Of a stretch of 64,000 nucleotides of DNA, positions 35,478-42,700 are shown piece by piece. Location of the stretch: the NCBI GenBank assembly GCA_964570625.1, contig CAZMYW010000002.1, positions 54,354-118,353 on the forward strand. Direction: 5' to 3'. Source of the stretch: JBFLXB01 sp964570625. Lineage in GTDB: Bacteria > Nitrospirota > Nitrospiria > 2-01-FULL-66-17. Under the pieces are notes generated by a model. That model was not told where the DNA came from and did not search any database. It saw only the letters and a program-made list of their open reading frames with translations. The translations under genes were made by a program, and so were the position numbers. Positions within the stretch are counted from its first letter, which is position 1; each line of letters opens with the position of its first letter.

Positions 35478-36491
35478 ATGAAAACACGAGTATACAGGGG
35501 ACTGGGAGTCGCGGCCGCGTTCGTTGGTGCGCTCTCTCTGGGATCGCCGCAAGCAGCCGACGCGGCATCACTCATCAAGATCGATGGGTCGAGTACGGTA
35601 TTTCCGATCACCGAAGCGGTGGCCGAAGAGTTTCAGAAAAAGAACCCGAAGGTTCGGGTGACGGTCGGGATCTCGGGCACAGGTGGTGGGTTCAAGAAGT
35701 TCTGTAACGGGGAGACCCAGATTTCGGACGCGTCGCGTCCGATCAAGTTGTCTGAAGTCGAGCAGTGTTTGGACAACAAGATCTCCTATATCGAACTCCC
35801 GGTTGCGTTCGACGGTCTGGCCATCATGGTCAACCCGAAGAACGATTGGGCGACGAGCATGACGGTGAAGGAACTCAAGAAGCTGTGGGAGCCGGCGGCG
35901 CAAGGGAAAATCACCCGCTGGAGCCAGATTCGAGCCGGGTGGCCGGACAAGGAGATCCACCTCTACGGTGCCGGCGTGGACTCGGGAACCTACGACTACT
36001 TTACCGAAGCGATCGTCGGCAAGGAGCACTCGAGTCGTGGTGACTTTACGGCGAGCGAAGACGACAACGTGCTGGTGCAGGGCATTGCCAATGACCCACT
36101 GGCACTGGGGTTCTTTGGCGTCGCCTACTACGAACACAACAAGGATCGCCTCAAGCTGGTGGCGATCGACGATGAAAATCCGAAGAACGGCGACGGTCCG
36201 ATTCTCCCTGAATTCGACAATGTGAAGGACGCAACCTATCAGCCTCTGGCGAGGCCGATCTTCATTTACGTCAACAAGAAGGCATTGGATCGCCCGGAGA
36301 TTGCGGAGTTCGTGAAGTTCTACCTGACGGCCGGCGCGCCCTTAGTAAAGGAAGTGGGGTACATTCCGTTGCCGGACGAGGTGTATGCCTTGGCGCTCAA
36401 GCGAACCGAAAAGCGCGTGGTCGGGTCGGTCTTCAGCGGAAAGTCGCAGGTCGGAGTCACGCTGCAGGCGCTGCTCTCGGCTGAAAAATAA
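35478..36491 (+). CDS. pstS: Phosphate ABC transporter substrate-binding protein PstS
   Basis: A 337-residue periplasmic phosphate-binding protein. A signal peptide ends near ADAAS. The phosphate-contact motifs are IDGSSTVFPITEAVAEEF, SGTGGGFKKFCNGE, DASRPI and AGVDSGTYDYF. It delivers phosphate to PstCA. The ATG at 35478 follows AAAGGAGAGG; an upstream in-frame start at 35445 adds residues without a ribosome site. A terminator follows the stop, so pstCAB-phoU is driven separately. Confidence 0.96.
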   Translation: MKTRVYRGLGVAAAFVGALSLGSPQAADAASLIKIDGSSTVFPITEAVAEEFQKKNPKVRVTVGISGTGGGFKKFCNGETQISDASRPIKLSEVEQCLDNKISYIELPVAFDGLAIMVNPKNDWATSMTVKELKKLWEPAAQGKITRWSQIRAGWPDKEIHLYGAGVDSGTYDYFTEAIVGKEHSSRGDFTASEDDNVLVQGIANDPLALGFFGVAYYEHNKDRLKLVAIDDENPKNGDGPILPEFDNVKDATYQPLARPIFIYVNKKALDRPEIAEFVKFYLTAGAPLVKEVGYIPLPDEVYALALKRTEKRVVGSVFSGKSQVGVTLQALLSAEK

Positions 36492-36511
36492 TACGGCGTC
36501 GCCAAGACGAA

Positions 36512-36550
36512 GAGCTGCGACGATCCGGATGGGTCGTCGCAGCTCGTTTT
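36512..36550 (+). terminator. Rho-independent terminator after pstS
   Basis: A 12-bp perfect stem (GAGCTGCGACGA at 36512-36523 and its complement at 36534-36545) with a 10-nt loop is followed by GTTTT. Confidence 0.88.
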
Positions 36551-36607
36551 CTGTGTGGGGACCGTGACTCTCTTCGGGATGGCCTGTTCGGAAACGCGGC
36601 ACAACTT

Positions 36608-36647
36608 GTAACATCAAGTTTACATAGACGTAACATCACGTTTACGT
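36608..36647 (+). promoter_or_regulatory. Four-unit Pho-box-like operator of pstCAB-phoU
   Basis: Four 7-mers lie on one strand at an exact 11-bp period: GTAACAT (36608), TTTACAT (36619), GTAACAT (36630) and TTTACGT (36641), with 4-bp spacers. This is the PhoB/PhoP architecture (7-bp direct repeats, 4-bp gaps), and TTTACA resembles the Bacillus PhoP box. A TATGAT at 36672-36677 is a plausible -10, with the operator covering the area just upstream of the -35 position. Confidence 0.8.
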
Positions 36648-36701
36648 CGGTATGGGAAAAATTGTCGTCTCTATGATCAGGCCTCTGGCTCGGAAATCCA
36701 C

Positions 36702-37598
36702 ATGATCATACGATCAGCACGTCACAGATACGGAGAACACCTCATCCACGGGGCGTTGCTCTCCTGCGGGGCGCTGTCGATTTTCACCACGCTGGGCATC
36801 GTGGTGGTCTTGCTGGTGGAGACCTTCGCGTTTTTCCGAGAGGTCTCGATTATCGACTTTTTGACCGACACGCAGTGGACCCCGTTGTTTGACGACAAAC
36901 ACTTCGGCATCCTGCCGCTTATCTCAGGAACCGTGCTAACCGCGGGCATCGCGATTGTGGTCGCGTTGCCAATCGGACTAGTCACCGCGCTGTATTTGAG
37001 TGAATACGCGGGTGACCTCCTGCGGGCGGTGGTCAAACCCGTGTTGGAGGTCTTGGCTGGAATTCCCACCGTGGTGTATGGCTACTTTGCCCTGTTGTTT
37101 GTCACGCCGCTGCTGCAACAGGTGATCCCGACGCTCTCGGGATTCAATGCGCTCGCGCCCGGTATCGTGATCGGCATCATGATTATCCCCATGATTTCGT
37201 CGTTGTCCGAGGACGCGATGTACGCGGTGCCCCAGAGCCTGCGCGAAGGAGCCTACGCGTTAGGCTCATCCAAACTCCAGGTCTCGTTGAAAGTCGTCGT
37301 GCCGTCCGCGCTCTCGGGGATTGCAGCCGCGGTGTTGCTGGGCGTGTCCCGGGCCATCGGGGAGACCATGATTCTCGCGATTGCGGCGGGCCTGCAACCA
37401 CGGTTGACGCTGAATCCCACCGTGCCGATCGAAACCATGACCGCGTACATCGTGCAGGTGAGCATGGGGGATACGCCCACCGGCACGATCGAGTACCGGA
37501 CGATTTTTGCCGTGGGGATGATGCTCTTTCTGGGCACGTTGGTGCTCAACGTGGCGAGCATGTGGCTCCGGCAGCGGTATCAGGAGCGGGAAGCATGA
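36702..37598 (+). CDS. pstC: Phosphate ABC transporter permease PstC
   Basis: A 298-residue six-helix permease. It has the PstC-type loop (FDDKHFGILPLISGTVLTAG), the family segment LAGIPTVVYGYFAL and the EAA loop (EGAYALGSSKLQVSLKVVVPSALSGI). It forms the phosphate channel with PstA. It is the first gene of the pstCAB-phoU operon and overlaps pstA by 4 bp. Confidence 0.96.
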   Translation: MIIRSARHRYGEHLIHGALLSCGALSIFTTLGIVVVLLVETFAFFREVSIIDFLTDTQWTPLFDDKHFGILPLISGTVLTAGIAIVVALPIGLVTALYLSEYAGDLLRAVVKPVLEVLAGIPTVVYGYFALLFVTPLLQQVIPTLSGFNALAPGIVIGIMIIPMISSLSEDAMYAVPQSLREGAYALGSSKLQVSLKVVVPSALSGIAAAVLLGVSRAIGETMILAIAAGLQPRLTLNPTVPIETMTAYIVQVSMGDTPTGTIEYRTIFAVGMMLFLGTLVLNVASMWLRQRYQEREA

Positions 37599-38476
37599 GG
37601 CTCGACGCCACCGCCCTCTCGCGGATGCTCCTACGGCGCCAGGTGGCGGAGATCACGTTTCGCGCGGCGGCCCTGGCGGCCTTGTTGGTCGCTCTGGGAA
37701 GTTTGGCCGCCCTGCTGCTGGATGCGTGGTTCGACGGTGCGGGAAGGCTGTCGTGGCAATTTCTCACCAGTTTCCCCTCGCGCCACCCGGAACAGGCTGG
37801 AATTCTCGCGGCACTCGTGGGATCGGTGGCCATGATCGTGCTGACCGCGGCGGTTGCCCTCCCCATCGGTGTGGGCGCGGCGGTCTACCTCGAAGAGTAC
37901 GCGGGGAAGACGTGGTGGGCGCGCGTGATCGAGGTCAACATCGCCAATTTGGCGGGCGTGCCGTCCATCGTCTACGGGCTGCTGGGCCTGGAGCTGTTCG
38001 TGCGGGCGCTCAAGCTGGATCGCAGTTTATTGGCCGGGGCGTTAACCATGGCCTTATTGGTGATGCCGATCATCATTATCTCGTCGCGCGAGGCCCTGAG
38101 GACGGTTCCGAACTCGATTCGAGAAGCCTCGTGTGCGTTGGGCGCCACGCGGTGGCAGACGATCTGGTATCAGGTCCTGCCCATGGCGTTCCCCGGTATC
38201 CTCACTGGCTCGATTTTGGCGTTTTCGCGTGCCATCGGCGAGGCCGCGCCCCTGATCACCATCGGCGCCTTGACCTACGTCGCGTTTCTGCCCGATGGCC
38301 TGCTCTCGCCGTTCACGGCGCTGCCGATTCAGATTTTCAACTGGGTGTCGCGGCCCCAGCCGGGCTTTCACGTCAACGCGGCGGCCGCCATCATCGTGCT
38401 GCTGGTCGTCCTCTTGTTCCTCAACGCCACGGCCGTGTATCTGCGGCATCGTTTTCAACGCAGGGTGCAGCTCTAA
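37595..38476 (+). CDS. pstA: Phosphate ABC transporter permease PstA
   Basis: A 293-residue permease. It contains EAGILAALVGS-like periplasmic sequence (PEQAGILAALVGS), LAGVPSIVYGLLGL and the EAA loop (REASCALGATRWQTIWYQVLPMAFPGI). It partners PstC. The ATG overlaps the pstC stop (ATGA); a 33-bp longer reading from 37562 is unlikely. pstB begins 2 bp after its stop. Confidence 0.96.
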   Translation: MRLDATALSRMLLRRQVAEITFRAAALAALLVALGSLAALLLDAWFDGAGRLSWQFLTSFPSRHPEQAGILAALVGSVAMIVLTAAVALPIGVGAAVYLEEYAGKTWWARVIEVNIANLAGVPSIVYGLLGLELFVRALKLDRSLLAGALTMALLVMPIIIISSREALRTVPNSIREASCALGATRWQTIWYQVLPMAFPGILTGSILAFSRAIGEAAPLITIGALTYVAFLPDGLLSPFTALPIQIFNWVSRPQPGFHVNAAAAIIVLLVVLLFLNATAVYLRHRFQRRVQL

Positions 38477-38478
38477 CC

Positions 38479-39240
38479 GTGGACGCGACCTCGACCTTTG
38501 AAATCGAACGGTTGGACGCCTGGTACGGGGCCAACCACGCCCTGCGCGGGGTCTCGCTGGCCATTGCGGAGCAGCGGATTACGGCGATCATCGGTCCCTC
38601 CGGCTGTGGCAAAAGCACGTTTATCCGGTGCTTGAATCGGATCAACGATCTGGTGCCCGGATTTCGCGTGACCGGCTCGTTGCGGTTCAAGGGGCAGGAC
38701 ATCTATGCCGAGGAGATGGATCCGATCGGCATCCGCCTGCGGATCGGGATGGTGTTCCAGAAGCCCAACCCGTTTCCGAAGTCGATCTACGAGAACGTCG
38801 CGTATGGGCCTCGCCTGTGCGGGATTACCGACCGGCACCGCTTGGATGCGTTGGTGGAAGAGAGTCTGAAAAAATCCGCGTTGTGGGACGAGGTCAAGGA
38901 CAAGCTCCGCCACATGGCCTGGGCGCTCTCCGGAGGCCAGCAGCAACGTCTGTGTATCGCCCGGGCGCTCGCGGTCGAGCCCGAGGTGTTGTTGCTGGAC
39001 GAACCCACCTCCGCGTTGGACCCGATTGCGACCGGAAAGATCGAAGAGCTCTTGGTTGATTTGAAAAAAAGTTATACGATGGTGATCGTGACTCACAACA
39101 TGCAGCAGGCCGCGCGCATTTCCGACGCGACCGCCTTTTTCATGCTGGGGCAACTCGTGGAGTTCGGTCCCACCTCGACCATCTTTACCAACCCGAAAGA
39201 GAAGATGACTGAAGACTACGTGACGGGGCGGTTCGGCTGA
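38479..39240 (+). CDS. pstB: Phosphate ABC transporter ATP-binding protein PstB
   Basis: A 253-residue ABC ATPase. Walker A is GPSGCGKST, the Q-loop lies in MVFQKPNPFPKSIYENV, the signature is LSGGQQQRL, Walker B is VLLLDEPTSALDP and the H-loop is THNMQQA. It powers phosphate import. The start is a GTG 2 bp after pstA; the open frame extends far upstream only as a shadow of pstA. Confidence 0.96.
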   Translation: MDATSTFEIERLDAWYGANHALRGVSLAIAEQRITAIIGPSGCGKSTFIRCLNRINDLVPGFRVTGSLRFKGQDIYAEEMDPIGIRLRIGMVFQKPNPFPKSIYENVAYGPRLCGITDRHRLDALVEESLKKSALWDEVKDKLRHMAWALSGGQQQRLCIARALAVEPEVLLLDEPTSALDPIATGKIEELLVDLKKSYTMVIVTHNMQQAARISDATAFFMLGQLVEFGPTSTIFTNPKEKMTEDYVTGRFG

Positions 39241-39241
39241 C

Positions 39242-39895
39242 ATGCGGCAATTCGACGAAGAGCTGACCGCGCTTAAAGAACGCATCCTCCGGATGGGCGC
39301 GCTGGTGGAAACGCAGGTCTCCAACGCGATCAAGGCCCTGGTGGAACGCAACACGGACTTGGCGCGCAACGTGATCACCACCGACCACCAAGTAAACGCC
39401 TACGATGTGGAGATCGACGAGGAATGCATTCGGCTACTCGCGCTGCGCCAGCCGACCGCGAGCGACTTGCGGTTCATCACCACCGCGATGAAAATTTCCA
39501 CCGACCTTGAGCGGATGAGCGACCTGGCCGAGGACATTTGCGAGCGAGCCCTCGAGTTGGCCGAAGAACCGCAGCTCAAACCGTATATCGACATTCCGCG
39601 CATGGCGGACCATACCCGGATGATGGTGAAAGAAGCGCTCGACGCATTCGTCAACCGCAACGCAGACCTTGCGCGCAAAGTGTGCCGCGAAGACGATTTC
39701 GTCGACGAACTCACCGGTCAGATATTCCGCGAACTCCTCTCCTATATGATGGAAAACCCGCAAACCATCCGCCGCGCGATCCGGATCACCTTCGTCGCCA
39801 AATACATCGAGCGTATCGCCGACCACGCCACCAACGTGGCGGAAATGGTCGTCTACCTGGTCGAAGGCAAAATCATCAGACACACGTCAATCTGA
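39242..39895 (+). CDS. phoU: Phosphate transport regulator PhoU
   Basis: A 217-residue protein with two PhoU three-helix repeats. Each has the metal-binding pattern (AMKISTDLERMSDLAEDI and VAKYIERIADHATNVAEMVVY). PhoU couples PstSCAB flux to the PhoR/PhoB system and keeps the Pho regulon off when phosphate is plentiful. It begins 1 bp after pstB. A decayed second copy of its 3-prime end lies at 47592. Confidence 0.96.
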   Translation: MRQFDEELTALKERILRMGALVETQVSNAIKALVERNTDLARNVITTDHQVNAYDVEIDEECIRLLALRQPTASDLRFITTAMKISTDLERMSDLAEDICERALELAEEPQLKPYIDIPRMADHTRMMVKEALDAFVNRNADLARKVCREDDFVDELTGQIFRELLSYMMENPQTIRRAIRITFVAKYIERIADHATNVAEMVVYLVEGKIIRHTSI

Positions 39896-40276
39896 CATGC
39901 CCCAGCGGTGACTTTCCGTGCCGACAGCCCGTCAACACGGGAGCCGTGCGGATCGAAGCACCGTCGAATCTCGGCATGACTCACGATTTGTCGGGTCGGC
40001 GACCTGGCCCCTACGCCTGTTGACTTTATTTGCGAGAGCGGCGTAACATTCCCATCCGCCATAGCCGATCCCTACCACCCCTCCAAACGGGGATCAAAGA
40101 CATCAGCGTCCTCGTGAGCAGGCCGGCTGTGGTCGGAGGGGGTTCGAGATGCGATGTGAGTCCGTTACTGCTAACTCGCCTGCCCGGCTCGGAAGTAAGC
40201 CAGTCCCTCCTTCCACATCAGTCCATGTCCCAACGCGTTCTCGTCGGTCGACTGATTAGGATTCCGGAGGATCCGT
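39896..40276. other. Intergenic region without a recognised gene
   Basis: The stretch is 381 bp between phoU and the sigma-54 activator. One isolated GTAACAT 7-mer (40043-40049) resembles a Pho-box unit but has no 11-bp-phased partner. The short open frames here lack ribosome sites and protein-like composition. No terminator with a T run is seen after phoU. Confidence 0.6.
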
Positions 40277-41959
40277 ATGCGCGAACAGGGAGTTGGTCAG
40301 CCAGCTGATCTCAGAACCATGCCGGAAGAGTCGGACCTGGCGGCGACGATCCACCGGCTCAAGGCCGAGTTGCGCCAAAAAGACGAGGAGCAACTCGCGA
40401 TCTCGCAGGTTCATCGGGCGATCTCCGCTCACCTCGAATACGATGAGTTGCTTGCGGCCATTGCGGCCGCGGCGTGCTCAGTGTTGCGATTCAGTTGGAT
40501 GGGCGTGGTACTGCCCGCCGTCGACGAACAGGACCTCCTCGTGTATTTCGTCGATCTGAAACAGGGCCAGGCCATGTGTCAACCGCCGAGGGCGTTTCCA
40601 GCTGCTGGAACGGTCAGCGCATGGGTGTTCGAGAACCAGGAGTCCTTCCTTGCGCAGCACATCGAGGATCTGCGGCCCTTTCCCTACTGTTATGAGGACT
40701 GCCGCAAGGCGGGGATCCAGTCGCACTGTGCCCTGCCGCTTATCATGAGGGGCCGGACGGCGGGCGTGTTGATCTTTGCGGGGGCTGAAAGAAATCTGTA
40801 TCCACCCAGTCTGCTTCCGTTTTTACGACAGTTCGCCACGGCGGTCGCCATTGCCGTTGACAACCACCAGGCATCCGAAGGGAGGGCTCGGCTGAAGAGC
40901 CAACTGGCGCTCTCCAACGGCCGCCACACTGTGGCGGCCGTAACAGAAGATGCGTTTGGGAGTTTTGTCGGGCAGAGCCCCGCGATCAGAGTGGTGATGC
41001 GCAAGATCTCGATGGTCGCGGGTACGGACTCATCGGTTCTGATCTCCGGCGAAACCGGGACCGGCAAAGGGTTGGTGGCGAGGGCCCTCCACCAACAGAG
41101 CAACCGAAGGCACGCGCCCCTCATTACTGTCAACTGTGCGTCGCTCCCGGTCGGCATCATCGAGAGTGAGTTGTTCGGCCACGAGAAAGGCGCATTCACC
41201 GGGGCCGTTGTCAGGCGAGCCGGCCGCTTTGAATTGGCTGATCGGGGTACGATTTTCTTGGACGAGATCGGCGATCTCCCGCTGGAAGTTCAGGCCAAGT
41301 TGCTGAGAGTCCTTCAGGACCAGGAGTTCGAGCGCGTGGGGGGGACTCGGACGCTCAAAGTCGATGTGCGGGTCATCGCTGCGACCAATCGATTCCTGCC
41401 CAAGGCTCAGTCGAACAATGGCTTTCGCTCCGATCTGTTCTATCGGTTGAACGTGTTCCCTGTACATGTTCCGCCGTTGCGGGAGCGACGGGTCGATATT
41501 CTCCCGTTGGCTGCGTATTTGCTGAAGAAATACGCGACCAGACTCCAGAAACCCGTTCATGTCATCGATCACCAGACCATGCGACGGCTCGTGGCCTATT
41601 CCTGGCCCGGGAACGTGCGCGAGCTTGAGAATATCATCGAACGGGGTGTCATTGTCTCGGACGGCCCGGTGCTGGATCTTGATGACGATCTGCCGGCCGC
41701 CATCAAGACCGGGCGTGAGCTATACCCGCAGGTCGGGGCGGGCCAGCCGGAGACAACCCGACCTCATGACGAAGCGCAACATCTCCTTAAGTCGCTTGAG
41801 TTGTCCGGCGGGAATCACTCGCGAGCAGCGAGGTCTCTCGGAATAGGCCGCACGACCCTGTGGCGGAAGCTAAAGCTTCACGGATTGACGGGTTTCCTGG
41901 TGGCGGCTCTCGGAGAGGATGTTCTTCTCCCGATTTGGTCGATACTCAGCGTCTTTTGA
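40277..41959 (+). CDS. Sigma-54-dependent activator with GAF sensor and Fis-type HTH
   Basis: A 560-residue FhlA/NtrC-class enhancer-binding protein. It has a short N-terminal helix, a GAF domain (about 45-195), then an AAA+ domain with Walker A GETGTGKG, the sigma-54-contact loop GAFTGA, Walker B TIFLDEIGDL and the R-finger region FRSDLFYRLNVFPVHVPPLRERR. The C-terminal helix-turn-helix is NHSRAARSLGIGRTTLWRKL. A 23-residue hydrophobic tail after the HTH is unusual. GGAGGA precedes the ATG. A sigma-54 promoter and repeated half-sites occur 330-470 bp downstream of its stop, so it very probably activates the operon starting there. Confidence 0.92.
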   Translation: MREQGVGQPADLRTMPEESDLAATIHRLKAELRQKDEEQLAISQVHRAISAHLEYDELLAAIAAAACSVLRFSWMGVVLPAVDEQDLLVYFVDLKQGQAMCQPPRAFPAAGTVSAWVFENQESFLAQHIEDLRPFPYCYEDCRKAGIQSHCALPLIMRGRTAGVLIFAGAERNLYPPSLLPFLRQFATAVAIAVDNHQASEGRARLKSQLALSNGRHTVAAVTEDAFGSFVGQSPAIRVVMRKISMVAGTDSSVLISGETGTGKGLVARALHQQSNRRHAPLITVNCASLPVGIIESELFGHEKGAFTGAVVRRAGRFELADRGTIFLDEIGDLPLEVQAKLLRVLQDQEFERVGGTRTLKVDVRVIAATNRFLPKAQSNNGFRSDLFYRLNVFPVHVPPLRERRVDILPLAAYLLKKYATRLQKPVHVIDHQTMRRLVAYSWPGNVRELENIIERGVIVSDGPVLDLDDDLPAAIKTGRELYPQVGAGQPETTRPHDEAQHLLKSLELSGGNHSRAARSLGIGRTTLWRKLKLHGLTGFLVAALGEDVLLPIWSILSVF

Positions 41960-42030
41960 AGCGCTGAAACCGGCCTCAGAATCGCGTTCGTTCCCTTTCA
42001 GCCCTGCGGGAATGCGACCCCTTCACAAGG

Positions 42031-42297
42031 TCAGCGCTGTCTCGAACTGGTCCCAGGCGCCGACGTCCCTGGCGTGGACACATCGTACCCCGCGATGGTT
42101 TTCTGCCGCCCGGCCTCATCAGAAAAGACCAGCTTCGGAGTCCCGTCCGTGCCCACGCTGAGGCGCGAACGAACCTTTTTGGCTTCATCCATAAAGGTCA
42201 GGTTGGTGCCGGCGTGATTGACCGTCAGCAGCGCCCGGACGTTGCCCGTGTCGTCGCGTAAGAGCCACTCGGTTCCGCCTCGCGTGCTCTGAAACAC
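42031..42297 (-). pseudogene. Truncated copy of the repeat-protein gene at 46571
   Basis: The 88-residue frame matches the C-terminal third of the protein encoded at 46571-47290. GGTEWLLRDDTGNVRALLTVNHAGTNL corresponds to GGTEWLLSDENGQVRVALSINHAGTNL there, and KVRSRLSVGTDGTPKLVFSDEAG to KVRARLGLKPDGTPDLIYTDGAG. The N-terminal two thirds and signal peptide are missing. The truncation point coincides with the TGAAACA repeat cluster. It lies on the strand opposite to the operon and is probably a relic. Confidence 0.7.
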
Positions 42298-42334
42298 TGA
42301 AACAGATCGTGAACCCTAGTTGTTTCATGAAACA
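42290..42334. promoter_or_regulatory. Cluster of TGAAACA half-sites, candidate enhancer for the sigma-54 activator
   Basis: TGAAACA occurs at 42290-42296, 42298-42304 and 42328-42334, and its complement TGTTTCA at 42321-42327. The last two form the perfect 14-bp palindrome TGTTTCATGAAACA. The cluster ends about 97 bp before the sigma-54 promoter, the usual distance for an upstream activating sequence. Confidence 0.65.
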
Positions 42335-42430
42335 CTCTGATCTGGCTTCGCTCTTTGCCTATAACATCCTCTCCGGAATGTTTCTCGATGCTTACTGATC
42401 GCCATTATTTTGACAGAGAAGTAACTTTCT

Positions 42431-42446
42431 GGGCACAACTATTGCT
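42431..42446 (+). promoter_or_regulatory. Sigma-54 (-24/-12) promoter
   Basis: GGGCACAACTATTGCT: the invariant GG (42432-42433) and GC (42444-42445) are separated by 10 bp. It matches TGGCAC-N5-TTGCW except for the first base. Transcription should begin near 42457, leaving a leader of about 170 nt before the small ORF and 245 nt before the first large gene. Confidence 0.8.
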
Positions 42447-42628
42447 TAATCACTAAGCATTAGCCCAAGGTCGACAACGATTCGAATGAGTTGCTTGCTT
42501 GGAGGCGGAGTAGTCTATCTACTCTTAGTCCTGTCGAGGATGCCTCTGTTTTTAATGAAAATTTAGGATCAACAAACTGACTGGCAATATAAGGATCGAT
42601 AAACTCGAAAGGAGGAACGGTAGGGAGT

Positions 42629-42697
42629 ATGACTGATAAACAAACGGCGAACAGAGGTGTGGAATATACATTCAACTTTAGCTTGAACGGAGGCTAG
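42629..42697 (+). CDS. 22-codon small ORF ahead of the galactose-oxidase-like gene
   Basis: The frame runs ATG to TAG and encodes a 22-residue polar peptide beginning MTDKQTANRG and ending SLNGG. An AAAGGAGG site lies 13 bp upstream, somewhat far, with GGGAG too near. The last codons (AAC GGA GGC) form the ribosome site of the next gene, whose ATG is 3 bp after the TAG. Translational coupling is therefore likely, and the terminal Gly-Gly may only reflect that site. It could be a leader peptide or a short functional peptide. It is too short to judge by composition. Confidence 0.45.
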   Translation: MTDKQTANRGVEYTFNFSLNGG

Positions 42698-42700
42698 CCG

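Noticed and set aside
37562..39240. Long upstream extensions of pstA and pstB frames
   Set aside because: The extensions overlap pstC or pstA in other frames; coupled ATGA/GTG starts at 37595 and 38479 fit the families.
40030..40308. 92-codon frame before the sigma-54 activator
   Set aside because: No ribosome site, overlaps the activator start in another frame, and composition is not protein-like.
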